Of a DNA stretch of 64,000 nt, positions 45,902-54,818 are shown piece by piece. Position 1 is the first letter of the stretch. Each line of letters opens with the position of its first letter. The position numbers were made by a program, and so were the translations under genes. Source of the DNA: Ensifer sp. MPMI2T (GTDB lineage: Bacteria; Pseudomonadota; Alphaproteobacteria; Rhizobiales; Rhizobiaceae); NCBI RefSeq assembly GCF_004827385.1, contig NZ_SRXN01000005.1:220702-284701 (forward strand). The letters run 5' to 3'. The notes beneath the pieces were generated by a model. It worked only from the letters and a program-made list of their open reading frames with translations, did no database searches and had not been told where the DNA came from.

Positions 45902-47977
45902 TCAAAGCTCCGCGTCTGCCGTGTAATGCCACGCAACAGAGTTTCCCGCCGTAGCGATGGTCGCGTTCTCCAAGTACCCGGTGTCACCGATGTTGCCTGG
46001 CACCGAAGTTACGTCCGTAAGAGTCGTGGTGTTCCGCACGAACCCGCTTGCGCCCGTGGTGCTGTATGACACCACAGATGGGATTGCGCGTTTACGTGTT
46101 TTAAACCGAACCCCGTGAGCAATGCCGGAGCTTGCAACAGCGTTTCGGTGCTGTAGCGCTCCTAACGCTGTTGAAGTGCCGGGGGCTGCCGACAGGTCGT
46201 AACTCTTCTCAAAGTACCGTTCGCATAGCGCCAACTCCTGCTGCGGATGGCGCGGCGAAAACGGGTCGTCCTCGCCAGTGGCGTCACCCTCGACAAGCGA
46301 GACATGCGCGATGTCAGCGATCATCACGCCCTGGTCGGCATTGAGACCGAGTTCGATGGCGAGTTTATCATCACCGTTCGTGCCAACCGTCTTCCCGGCG
46401 ATCGACGGCACGTTGAACGTGAACTGGAATTTCTGCCAGGAAGCCGAAAGAACGGCCGTTCCGATAATCGTGTCGACTGACGCCGATGGCGCGCCGCCAG
46501 AGCCGAATAGCTGGACGGACTTGATCGCAAGGATCTTGCCGGCTGTGCCTTTCGCATAAAACGTCAACGTGGCCTGCTTCCCCGACAGGCTGTGCACACC
46601 TTCGATGAACTGGTCCAGACCAAAATTGTTGACGGTGACGGCGGTCCTGTCGAGCCGCATGAAGTATCTCGGGTTCCCGGGGACTTCAACCTGCCCCGGC
46701 GAGAATGCCTGGCGCGATACCGTTAGGGTAGTGCCTAACATCGTGCCGCTGTGCCGCCAGCGGTCCGCCATGAACGTACCTGCTCCCCCGCCACTAATGA
46801 CGAGCGCGGTCCCCCGCTGCCAGATGTCGAAATCCCCGTTGATGATTTTGTTGCGGAAGCCGCCCAGCAGATGGGCGCCGATGTTGGCCCGCGCCCGAGC
46901 CTTTTCAGCACTCGTGAAAGCTTGCGCCTGTTTGCCCGTGAGGAAGCGCTCATTCGCCTCCGTCTTCACGTAGACGTCGACCGCGTCATTCGCGAGATAC
47001 CCCTTGAAGACGATAACATCTCCGGCATCGCGAGCGGTGGCGAGGGTGAACGTGCCGCTGGCAGCGTCCAGCGTGACACCGTGCCCATGGTAGAGATCCA
47101 CGCCGTTGACATTGACTGCGCCGTTGGTGAAGCCGCCATCGACCGTGAAAGGCCCGGTCTGCCCCTGCGTGGCAACGTAGATCTGCTGGCGGCTGCCGCC
47201 GATCGACACCGTCACGGTGGGCGCCCACCCGGTCTCCGTCAACACCTTTACGACGTTCGGCGTCTGCGAGATGTCGAGGAACTTCGCGCCTAAGTCTGCG
47301 CCGACCGGCGGCGACTCGAGCGCGCCGTACCAGGTTTCCTGATACTCCTCGAGGGCAGCTTGGGCTTGCGCGCTTGAGGCGCTTGCCGCTGCTGCGGAGG
47401 TGCCGGCATTGGTTGCCGCAGCTTCTGCCGCCGTCTTGGCAGTTTGCGTCTGCTGCTCAAGCTGCTCCACTTGGTCGCGCAGCGCCTCGAGATCGCTGGT
47501 TGTTGCGACAGGACCGATGTTCCAGCTCGCGAACGTGCCCGCACCGGTGAAGCTCTCGACGGAGATCACGAGCTCGCCCGTCTCGCTGGAATAGCTCGAC
47601 ACCGTGCCAATCATGGCGAGATCAAAGTCGCCGTTCGCATAGGCGATGAGGTACGGCGTCGGCGCGAAATTCAGCCGTTTTGTTTCGGGCACGACAAACG
47701 TCTTCGTGCCGTTGCCGATCGTCACCGACGATTCCGACGTCGTCGACAGAAGAGCGCCGAGGTTGGCGATCTCGATGATCTGCTGGTACGCGGGAAGCAG
47801 TGCGTTGTTGATGCGGTCCAGGCCGACAGAGCGAAGGGCATCCACCTCTGCTTCCCAGCTCGGCGCAAATTCGCGAAGAGCTTCAATGGCATCGGCGATG
47901 ATCTTCTGACGCCTGTTGAGTTCTTCCTGGGTGAGCTTGGTGGTGCGTCCAAACGCAATGTCGGCATAGAGGGACAT
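45902..47977 (-). CDS. Tail fibre protein
   Basis: 691 residues. The N-terminal ~180 residues resemble an attachment region, with a coiled coil at about 160-215 (LEALRDQVEQLEQQTQTAKT followed by an Ala-rich helix). A middle beta domain and a C-terminal receptor-recognition domain follow (GGFRNKIINGDFDIWQRGT, SLVEGDATGEDDPFSPRHPQ, TADAEL end). The tip would bind a rhizobial surface glycan. Its C-terminal domain is duplicated in the gene at 44359. Confidence 0.85.
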   Translation of the reverse strand: MSLYADIAFGRTTKLTQEELNRRQKIIADAIEALREFAPSWEAEVDALRSVGLDRINNALLPAYQQIIEIANLGALLSTTSESSVTIGNGTKTFVVPETKRLNFAPTPYLIAYANGDFDLAMIGTVSSYSSETGELVISVESFTGAGTFASWNIGPVATTSDLEALRDQVEQLEQQTQTAKTAAEAAATNAGTSAAAASASSAQAQAALEEYQETWYGALESPPVGADLGAKFLDISQTPNVVKVLTETGWAPTVTVSIGGSRQQIYVATQGQTGPFTVDGGFTNGAVNVNGVDLYHGHGVTLDAASGTFTLATARDAGDVIVFKGYLANDAVDVYVKTEANERFLTGKQAQAFTSAEKARARANIGAHLLGGFRNKIINGDFDIWQRGTALVISGGGAGTFMADRWRHSGTMLGTTLTVSRQAFSPGQVEVPGNPRYFMRLDRTAVTVNNFGLDQFIEGVHSLSGKQATLTFYAKGTAGKILAIKSVQLFGSGGAPSASVDTIIGTAVLSASWQKFQFTFNVPSIAGKTVGTNGDDKLAIELGLNADQGVMIADIAHVSLVEGDATGEDDPFSPRHPQQELALCERYFEKSYDLSAAPGTSTALGALQHRNAVASSGIAHGVRFKTRKRAIPSVVSYSTTGASGFVRNTTTLTDVTSVPGNIGDTGYLENATIATAGNSVAWHYTADAEL

Positions 47978-48156
47978 CAGACTGCCTCGTAGCTATCCAG
48001 CTTATCCTTGATCGCTACGACGATGTCGCCGCGAACCTTGTGAGTGACCCCGGCGCGCGGGATGTATTTCTTCCCGGCGTGCTCGAAGGATTGCGTGAAT
48101 TGGATGCGATACATCCTTGCGGGATCGATCACCCCGCCCGACGTGGTCTTGGCCAT
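47977..48156 (-). CDS. Small phage protein upstream of the tail fibre
   Basis: 59 codons from ATG at 48156, beginning MAKTTSGGVIDPARMYRIQF and ending KDKLDSYEAV. The stop forms TGATG with the start of the tail fibre gene, which argues it is real and coupled. No family recognised. Weak GAGAGAAG ribosome site upstream. Confidence 0.65.
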   Translation of the reverse strand: MAKTTSGGVIDPARMYRIQFTQSFEHAGKKYIPRAGVTHKVRGDIVVAIKDKLDSYEAV

Positions 48157-48219
48157 CGGCGTCTTCTCTCTACGATTGCGTTGGAAACCGGGCGCAGGTC
48201 AGCGCCCGGCGGTGGCTCG

Positions 48220-50547
48220 TTAGAACGTCAGGTAGGTCAGACGCTCGACGTGGAAGATTTCAGTCGCCAGAGTCGCAGTGCCCGTCGACTTGATCACGAA
48301 CTTGCTCGTGGCCACGGGCAGCTGGGTAGCGTTCCACTCGAATGTCCGGCGGATACGCTTGCGCGTTCCGTCCTTCTCCTCCAGCACCTCGTTGACCTCG
48401 CTGGCCGGAACCTTGTTTAGCGAGGCGTTGGTGATGTCGTTCAGGACGATATCGAACTCGTGGTTCGCCTCGTTGAACATGTCGAGGATGACGACAACCT
48501 TGACCGACTGTGTCGGCGCCGGGAGGATTATCTCCTTCGTGAAATGCGTCATTGCCGTAGCCGGCCGCGAGACCTTCACATTGCTGCCGGTCAACCGGAA
48601 GCCGGGCATCAAGTCCTTGGTGCCGATGAGGACAGCCCGGAAGCTGACCAGCGCCGGCAGCGTTGAGAACGGGTTATCCCCGGCCCCTACCGAGTACCAC
48701 CGAGAGCTGCCCTCCGGCCGCACCTCGAAGCCGAGTTCGGTGCCGGAGGGAACGACACCCTCGTAAGCGATATCGAGGTCGTTGATGCCGCCGGCGAGAT
48801 TGAGCGATCCGAGATCGATTTCGGCTCGGTTGTGGTCGAAGCTCGCGAAGTTGGCGCGGAACATCATGTCGAGCGTCAGGTCGCCCTGGAAGAACGCGCC
48901 GTCCGTCGAATAGAAGAGCGTGCCAGCGGCATAGTTCGCGCCTTGGGTCAGGCCCACGTAGTGGTCACCACCCGTGAGGAGAACGATCGCATAGCGTTCG
49001 CCGGCCTCAAGTGCCGTGGGCACGAGCGGTATGCGCGTCCAGTGGTTAGCCTGGCTTGCGTTGGAACCCTTCACGAGCGCCGCGGCGTCGACGGTCGTTT
49101 CGGCCACGACACGTTCAAGGTCAGGCTTGCCGGACGCCGTCTTCGTCACAAGGAGGCGGACGTTGCCTGTGGCTGCCACCTGCGTGAAGAACAGATCGAG
49201 CGAGGTGAGCCAGCCGCCCTGCGTGTTGAGGAACGTCTGCGCGACCATGGAGCCACTGACGGTGAAATCAGTGACGACGCGGTCCTGATAATACTCGACT
49301 TCAGTGTCGTACCAGAACTGCTGCAGCCTGATCCACTTCTCTTTGGAGTTGGCAATTTCCGAACCGGTCCACCGGGTGTCCCAATCAGTGCCCAGCGCCT
49401 GATAGGTCCGGCCCAGCTTGTCGGTGAAGATGCCCTTCCTGTAGTCGAAGGTGCCGGTCCTCCAGAACTCGGAGTTGTTGCAGACAGTCATTGCGAGGCC
49501 GAAGCGAAGGCGTTGCGCGCTCATCGCGATCTTCTTGAACGTGACCTCTTGATACTCGTACTGCGACAGCGAGAGCTGCTGATAGAACGTATCGACCGAG
49601 AGCCTGCGCACCTCCGTGTATTTCGGAAGCAACAAGCCATTGGAACCGACCTTCACCGACGGGTCCAATGGGTTAAACAGGGTGATCGCGACGCTGGCAG
49701 CATTTGCGTCGGGGAAGCGCATTCCCTCCTCGACCTTGACCGAATAGCCGGGCGCGGTCGGGTCGCTGATGCTCTGATCGACCGCGAGGAAGTTCTCGTT
49801 GCCGTAACCGGAGTAGTTGTCCTCCAGCTCCAGTTGGGCCTTGATCAGCGCGACGTCCGCGAAGATCCGCGCGAGGATCGTGCTGTTGGCCATCTGTCCG
49901 ACGCGAGTCGCCAGGGTAGTGATGTCGGTCCCGAGCGTGGTGATCTGCTCACCTGCCTGGGTGCGCCAGACCTCGAGCTCTGTCGCGCGCTGCGCCAGGC
50001 GCTTCGTCGACATGAACTCGTTCTCGCTGGCCGCCTCGATCGAGTCGACGCCGGTCGTGGATAGCGTAACCCATGCGATGACGAGGTTGTCGGTCGAAAC
50101 CGTCGGGCGCTGCGGTGTTGCGTTCTCCGTGCCGTAGGCGAGCTGGAACTCAGCGTAGCGCAGCTTCTGCATGGCGACGCTGTCCGGCTCGGTGGCGCCG
50201 GTCTCGACGTCGATTAGGAAGTCGCGCGGCTCGATCCCGGTGTCGATCGTCTGGCCGGTTGCGATGATCGCCGCGATCTTCTTGGTGGCGAGAGGGAGCT
50301 GCGAGAGGAAGTCGATCTCGTGGCTCTGCTCGCGGATGTAGCGCTCGCCGTTCGACCAGTAGGTGCCGGGGGAGACCGTTACCTCGGTTGCGCCTGTTTT
50401 CGACACAGCAAAGCCGGAGAATTTCTTCTCGTCGGTCAGGCCTTCGCGAACCGCGCGGTCAAGCGACTCCGACGCATAGTCCCCGAGATTGGTGAGATCG
50501 CCGGCCTGAAGCTCCTGCCGATCGCGGAAATTCACTCGCTTTTCCAT
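48220..50547 (-). CDS. Large phage tail/baseplate fibre-like structural protein (DUF4815-like)
   Basis: 775 residues starting MEKRVNFRDRQELQAGDLTN and continuing VTVSPGTYWSNGERYI, a pattern seen in large baseplate-wedge-associated fibre proteins. A coiled segment (TELEVWRTQAGEQITTLGTD) lies near residue 220. The rest looks beta-rich with lectin-like parts. The ATG at 50547 is chosen because the family region starts there and the gene upstream ends at 50555. It sits between I and the fibre genes, where P2 has its fibre gene H. Confidence 0.72.
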   Translation of the reverse strand: MEKRVNFRDRQELQAGDLTNLGDYASESLDRAVREGLTDEKKFSGFAVSKTGATEVTVSPGTYWSNGERYIREQSHEIDFLSQLPLATKKIAAIIATGQTIDTGIEPRDFLIDVETGATEPDSVAMQKLRYAEFQLAYGTENATPQRPTVSTDNLVIAWVTLSTTGVDSIEAASENEFMSTKRLAQRATELEVWRTQAGEQITTLGTDITTLATRVGQMANSTILARIFADVALIKAQLELEDNYSGYGNENFLAVDQSISDPTAPGYSVKVEEGMRFPDANAASVAITLFNPLDPSVKVGSNGLLLPKYTEVRRLSVDTFYQQLSLSQYEYQEVTFKKIAMSAQRLRFGLAMTVCNNSEFWRTGTFDYRKGIFTDKLGRTYQALGTDWDTRWTGSEIANSKEKWIRLQQFWYDTEVEYYQDRVVTDFTVSGSMVAQTFLNTQGGWLTSLDLFFTQVAATGNVRLLVTKTASGKPDLERVVAETTVDAAALVKGSNASQANHWTRIPLVPTALEAGERYAIVLLTGGDHYVGLTQGANYAAGTLFYSTDGAFFQGDLTLDMMFRANFASFDHNRAEIDLGSLNLAGGINDLDIAYEGVVPSGTELGFEVRPEGSSRWYSVGAGDNPFSTLPALVSFRAVLIGTKDLMPGFRLTGSNVKVSRPATAMTHFTKEIILPAPTQSVKVVVILDMFNEANHEFDIVLNDITNASLNKVPASEVNEVLEEKDGTRKRIRRTFEWNATQLPVATSKFVIKSTGTATLATEIFHVERLTYLTF

Positions 50548-50554
50548 GTTGTCC

Positions 50555-51850
50555 TCATAAGTCGCGCACCCACGTGCCGACGCTGATTTTTCCGATTTCG
50601 AATCCGTCGCCCGCTGTTGCCGGGCGCATGGTTCTGGCCGTGACCAAGATCTTGTCCCGGAGCGACTTCGAGAGCCGGATGGCCTCAATCGCATTGGACA
50701 TGCGTGCCTTGCTCGTCTTGACGAAGAAGCCGTCGACAAACCGTTGCGCGGCGAAGGGTGAGATCTTCGCCTGGCTCTTCAGGGTGATGCGCGCGTGGAA
50801 CGGCGGCATCCCGAGACGGACGTTGTTGAGGAAGGTCCGCGCGCCCCGCTTGTCGACATGCCGCTGAGGATCGAACAGGAAGATCTGATCGAAGATCCGG
50901 AGCGGCGCAGTCGACGGCGGCAGGAAGGTCCTGTGCACGCCATCCCCATGCCGGTTCACGAACTCCGTCGCTCGGCCTCCCAATGACGGGAAGAGCTGTC
51001 CCTTCACTCTCATGCCCGGCAAGGCAGCCCGGCGCGGCCGAACATCTATCGGCGTGTCCGACGGAAGGATTCCGCTGATGTGAAGACTCGAGCGAGTTTC
51101 CGAATACTCGACATCGATCGATATCGAATAGAGCCGGCCCCTCGCCCCCGTGTCAGCGGTGAACGTCTTCGCGATCGGCGGCCGGCCGGCAAAGGCGGAC
51201 TTGCCCGAGTAACCGGGAAGAACGACTTCTTCGAACTCGATCGCCCGGCGTGTCTCGGTGGTTGCCACGCGCACAGCGCGCCGCACCGGCGCCTCCTCCC
51301 CGGTCCGGGGTTCGAAGAGGTACGCACGGCGTCCGATCCGAACGGCGGCATCGGTGAAGGTCGGGAATGCCTTCTTGCCGAGGAACAGCCGCGGCAGCCG
51401 ATAGCCGCCGGCCAGGTAGGCGCCATAGGTCGCCACCCCTCGGGAGCGGTGCGAATAGAACCGGATTTGCTGGAACCGCGAGAGATAGGCGTCGCGCTCC
51501 TCCCGCGTCATGGTCGGGTCGGGGAACGCCGAGTCCGGCGGCCGGCGCACGGCCATCACCTCAGATCCGAAGAACCGGACCGCCTCCTTGATCCCTGCCA
51601 GGGTGCCCTTCTTCCGGTGCAGCCGCCACCATGCCTTTGCGGCGGCGCGCTTCTTTTCAATCGGCCAGTTCCGATCCCACAGGTCGGTGGAAAGCCCCCA
51701 AGCCATGAACGGGATGAAGGATTCCGGCGCGATGTCCGGATTGTCGATGTCGCGGAGTGCGAACTCCAGGTCGAACGTCTTGCTCGACGCCTCCTCCACA
51801 GTCCTGCGAAGAGGCGACGCAAGACCAGGGAGAAGGCTTTGGAAGGTCAT
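50555..51850 (-). CDS. I: Phage tail protein I (P2 gpI-like), long form
   Basis: 431 residues. The first ~130 match gpI, a baseplate wedge component (SPLRRTVEEASSKTFDLEF, SFIPFMAWGLSTDLWD, KAWWRLHRKKGTLAGIKEAV). The additional 300 residues are an extension of unknown role absent from the 176-residue P2 protein. Overlaps J by four bases. Confidence 0.85.
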   Translation of the reverse strand: MTFQSLLPGLASPLRRTVEEASSKTFDLEFALRDIDNPDIAPESFIPFMAWGLSTDLWDRNWPIEKKRAAAKAWWRLHRKKGTLAGIKEAVRFFGSEVMAVRRPPDSAFPDPTMTREERDAYLSRFQQIRFYSHRSRGVATYGAYLAGGYRLPRLFLGKKAFPTFTDAAVRIGRRAYLFEPRTGEEAPVRRAVRVATTETRRAIEFEEVVLPGYSGKSAFAGRPPIAKTFTADTGARGRLYSISIDVEYSETRSSLHISGILPSDTPIDVRPRRAALPGMRVKGQLFPSLGGRATEFVNRHGDGVHRTFLPPSTAPLRIFDQIFLFDPQRHVDKRGARTFLNNVRLGMPPFHARITLKSQAKISPFAAQRFVDGFFVKTSKARMSNAIEAIRLSKSLRDKILVTARTMRPATAGDGFEIGKISVGTWVRDL

Positions 51851-52764
51851 CGATCAACCCCTGATATGGTCACGGTAACACTGTTGACTTTGACGGCCTG
51901 CCGGGGGCCGACGATCACATCCGCAGCCGGTGACTGCAGGTCGACCGAGAGGACGCCTTCGGTGTGGAGCCGTGAGAAGATCGCCGACCGGCGGAGATCG
52001 CGGCCCAGATAGGCGTTCTCCACAAGCCAGGCATTCAGCCGATCGCGAGCCTGCTGCGCGACGATGGCGCCGTCTGGACCGGGATAGATCGTGAGGGAGG
52101 CGACGATGTCGACCTCGACCACCTGCGGTGCTGAGACCGAGACCATGTCTGTCAGCGGCCGAACGTCGTCGGCCGAAAGCGCGAGGGCCACCTTGTTCAG
52201 CTGGTTCTGCGTGGGAACCGGCTGCGCCTGCGACGCCATGATGGTGACGGTGACGGCGCCGGGAGCGGGCGAGATCGCCGACGCGTCCCGCAGGGTCGGG
52301 TCCGCGGTGAGCGCATGGTAGACGTAGGAGTCCGCCGGCCCGGCAGTCGAATAGGCTTCGATCGCCAGCAGGACGCGGCGGCGCAACCGCTCGTCGCTTT
52401 CCATGACCGCTGGTGCGTCAGCCCTGGCAGGCGTCACCACAAGCCGCTGCACGTTGAAGTTCGCTGCCAGCTGGTCGAGATCCGCACCCATGGCGAAGGC
52501 GATCAGGTTCGATCGCGCGGCGTCGTTGATCCGGGCACGGATCAGAACCTCGCGGTAGGCAAACACCTGGAACGCCGTGGCGAGCGGGTCCGTCTCGAGG
52601 TTGAGCACGTTGATCTCCGGGAGCTCCGGGCGTGCGGCACGTTTCTCAGCCCACAGGCGGTGAAACTCAGCGACCATCGCGTCGTAGATCGACTCGAAAT
52701 CGATGACCTCGACAAGCGACGGCGGCGGAAGCTGCGACAAGTCCACGGTCGAGCTATAGGTCAT
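51847..52764 (-). CDS. J: Phage baseplate assembly protein J (P2 gpJ-like)
   Basis: 305 residues matching the gpJ wedge protein: DLSQLPPPSLVEVIDFESI near the N-terminus, AFAMGADLDQLAANFNVQRL and AYSTAGPADSYVYHAL. It joins gpW and gpI in the baseplate wedge. Ends coupled to both neighbours. Confidence 0.92.
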   Translation of the reverse strand: MTYSSTVDLSQLPPPSLVEVIDFESIYDAMVAEFHRLWAEKRAARPELPEINVLNLETDPLATAFQVFAYREVLIRARINDAARSNLIAFAMGADLDQLAANFNVQRLVVTPARADAPAVMESDERLRRRVLLAIEAYSTAGPADSYVYHALTADPTLRDASAISPAPGAVTVTIMASQAQPVPTQNQLNKVALALSADDVRPLTDMVSVSAPQVVEVDIVASLTIYPGPDGAIVAQQARDRLNAWLVENAYLGRDLRRSAIFSRLHTEGVLSVDLQSPAADVIVGPRQAVKVNSVTVTISGVDR

Positions 52765-53186
52765 CAGACGGCCTCGATGGTCAGCCCCTCATTGCTCTCG
52801 GTCACCGTGTAGGAGACCTCGCGTTGGGACGGGTTGCTGTAGTCGCCAAGGTGACCGTGCTCGAAGAAGACGCCGCTGAGCAGCAAGAGCAACTTGCCCG
52901 GCTCGCTGGCGTCCAGGCTGGTTCGCAGCAGCACAAAGCCCGGCTCACCATACTGCCGCCCCTCCACCATGCGTGGCTCAAGGGCTTCGGCAGTCGCCAT
53001 GTAGACGTCGATGATCGTCTCTTCGTTCTGCGGCCGGTCGATCAGGCGGGGGAGATTCGATCCGAAGCCACGGCGCTGCGTGCGCTCACGCATTTCCGTG
53101 GTCAGGATCTCGCTTATGCTTTGGACACAGTGCGCCCAACCGTAGAGGGGGCCGCCTGTCCTTGCGTCTAGGCCGACCCGAGCCAT
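52764..53186 (-). CDS. W: Phage baseplate protein W (gpW/gp25 family)
   Basis: 140 residues of the gp25-like lysozyme-fold family that starts sheath polymerisation. Characteristic SISEILTTEMRERTQRRGFG and PRLIDRPQN motifs. One-base overlaps with J downstream and the small gene upstream. Confidence 0.92.
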   Translation of the reverse strand: MARVGLDARTGGPLYGWAHCVQSISEILTTEMRERTQRRGFGSNLPRLIDRPQNEETIIDVYMATAEALEPRMVEGRQYGEPGFVLLRTSLDASEPGKLLLLLSGVFFEHGHLGDYSNPSQREVSYTVTESNEGLTIEAV

Positions 53187-53404
53187 TACTCGCCCACCTT
53201 CTCAGGTTCGGTGGCGACCGGCTCCGCCTTCGGCTCGCTCCGGGCACGGCGCGGCCTTTCCAGCACTGGCGGCTCGTCGGTGATCAGGCCCGCCATCACG
53301 AGGTACTTTGCCTCCTGTTCTGAGAGAATGCCGACGGGATCACCAACGTTGCGGTGAACGTTGTTCACGAATCCGGTTACGCGGGAATAGTAGGCCTTGG
53401 ACAT
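53186..53404 (-). CDS. Small phage protein between V and W
   Basis: 72 residues from the ATG at 53404: MSKAYYSRVTGFVNNVHRNV, then ILSEQEAKYLVMAGLITDE and a basic/acidic tail. No family recognised, although the first 50 residues resemble small head-tail proteins. Coupled to W. Confidence 0.65.
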   Translation of the reverse strand: MSKAYYSRVTGFVNNVHRNVGDPVGILSEQEAKYLVMAGLITDEPPVLERPRRARSEPKAEPVATEPEKVGE

Positions 53405-53785
53405 TTCAGTCTCCGTTGTCGAAATCAGAGGGCGGCACGCGCGGGTCTGTGAATTGCGGGGAGCAGGTTGCGGCACGCTTCCAAATCCACCCTGCCGCGT
53501 GGTAAAAACGGCTTAACCTCGCGCCCCTGACGGCCCTCGACAGGACAGTCGGGCCACCCGAAAGGGCAACCGCGAGGCCCGTGCTGTGCCGGACTAGGAG
53601 TGACCTGGGCGTGATGCCCACCACCAACCGAAAACGGCACAGGGTCCGACGGGGCCCATCGGAAGCGGTTGCAAACGTGGAAGATGGACCGATGCTGCCG
53701 TGAAGGCCGGGTTAAAGCCATTCGACGGTGCGCTCCTCGCAACCCTCATGGGCTGCGCCGGCGTGGTCCAGAAAGGGCTTTTCCT
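53405..53785. other. Non-coding part of a plus-strand pocket within the late operon
   Basis: No convincing minus-strand late gene lies here, although the region is inside the late operon. It is GC-rich with possible stem segments (GTGATGCCCAC, GGGGCCCATC, CATTCGACGGTGCG). It precedes a plus-strand mini-gene and terminator, so it may hold their promoter or a structured RNA. Confidence 0.45.
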
Positions 53786-53878
53786 ATGTGGAAACGCACC
53801 ACTGTGACCGTTACGGTTAAGGTCGACGTCGCTAAATGCCTCTGGGCACTGCTGGCGTTCTTGCACCTTACCATGTGA
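53786..53878 (+). CDS. Possible 30-residue single-TM peptide
   Basis: Begins MWKRTTVTVTVKVDVAKCLW and ends with a hydrophobic ALLAFLHLTM. It is followed five bases later by a terminator, which supports expression as a separate unit. The amphipathic first half resembles small membrane peptides. No family is claimed. Confidence 0.4.
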   Translation: MWKRTTVTVTVKVDVAKCLWALLAFLHLTM

Positions 53879-53882
53879 CCTT

Positions 53883-53912
53883 AGGGCGTCCGGGCAACCG
53901 GGCGCCCTTTGC
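53883..53912 (+). terminator. Plus-strand terminator inside the late region
   Basis: AGGGCGTCCGGGCAACCGGGCGCCCT forms a stem followed by TTGCTTT. It runs against the direction of the late operon. Confidence 0.6.
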
Positions 53913-53997
53913 TTTACTAAGCCGAGACCAAGCTGGGCAGTTGACAAATCTGGGTGGCGTCAGGCGATGATGCAGCGATTAACTCGGGAGGTCACAC

Positions 53998-54231
53998 ATG
54001 GACGACGAACGGGCCACAATCACTGCAGAATTCCTCGACAACGACATTCATGTCCTCTCGACCGACCCGCTGCGAGGCACGCTTGAGCTAGTTGCCGATG
54101 ACGACGAGATCATCGAGGTGGAATTTACTCGAGACAGCGCGGAAGCACTGCTGTCAGCGCTCGTGCAATTCCTCGAGAGAGGAGAAGGCCGTGATGCCCC
54201 ACGGAACATCACTAGCTCCCCCTTGCAGTAA
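53998..54231 (+). CDS. Small acidic protein in reverse orientation to the late operon
   Basis: 77 residues, strongly acidic: MDDERATITAEFLDNDIHVL, then LVADDDEIIEVEFTRDSAEA. A GGGAGG lies eight bases before the ATG. No family recognised. Opposite to all surrounding late genes, it looks like a moron, a gene expressed from its own promoter in the lysogen. Confidence 0.62.
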   Translation: MDDERATITAEFLDNDIHVLSTDPLRGTLELVADDDEIIEVEFTRDSAEALLSALVQFLERGEGRDAPRNITSSPLQ

Positions 54232-54269
54232 CCTGAGTTAGATTAAGGCAAGCGCCATTGTGTTCGCCA

Positions 54270-54818
54270 TCAAACCGGCGTTCCAGTTTGGGCCGGCCCG
54301 GGCATGCTATCCTTGTGCTTGTGTGTGCTACCGACGTTCACGCCGTTGTGGGTAAGCGTAGAGCCGGTGATGGTGACATCTCCCTCGATGACGATGTTCG
54401 CCTTGATGTAGAACGTCCCGGTCTCGACGTCGTAACTATCCTCGTCGGCGAAGATCTTGGTATTGCCGAGGTTTCGACCCCAGGATGCACCAGTCTGATG
54501 CGGCTGCCGCACGCTCTCGGTGTAGCCTCCCGGCAGCAGGAAGCCGCGGCCGATGTCGCCGGTCGGCGAGAACATCATCATGCGCTGCCCGACGGCCGGC
54601 GGGTCCCAATCGACAATGTCGCCGGCTTGCTGAAGCCACGGGATGGGTTTGGATTCGACGCCGTGCGCCTCAACAATGGCGAGACCCTTTTCATAGTCGA
54701 CCTCCATCACCTTCGCCTCGCGGATCATGTTGTTGATCCGCATCGACTGCCGTTGGACCACCCGCTCCAAGCGCTCGATCCTGTCAAGCAGCCTGCCGAA
54801 GATGACCTCTGGGCTCAT
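54270..54818 (-). CDS. V: Phage baseplate assembly protein V, membrane-piercing spike
   Basis: 182 residues of the gpV spike family: a coiled N-terminus (LLDRIERLERVVQRQSMRIN), an OB domain with GQRMMMFSPTGDIGRGFLLP, and a C-terminal beta-helix ending GSTHKHKDSMPGPAQTGTPV. The HKH near the tip is where P2-like spikes bind iron. It trims the outer membrane during injection. Confidence 0.9.
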   Translation of the reverse strand: MSPEVIFGRLLDRIERLERVVQRQSMRINNMIREAKVMEVDYEKGLAIVEAHGVESKPIPWLQQAGDIVDWDPPAVGQRMMMFSPTGDIGRGFLLPGGYTESVRQPHQTGASWGRNLGNTKIFADEDSYDVETGTFYIKANIVIEGDVTITGSTLTHNGVNVGSTHKHKDSMPGPAQTGTPV

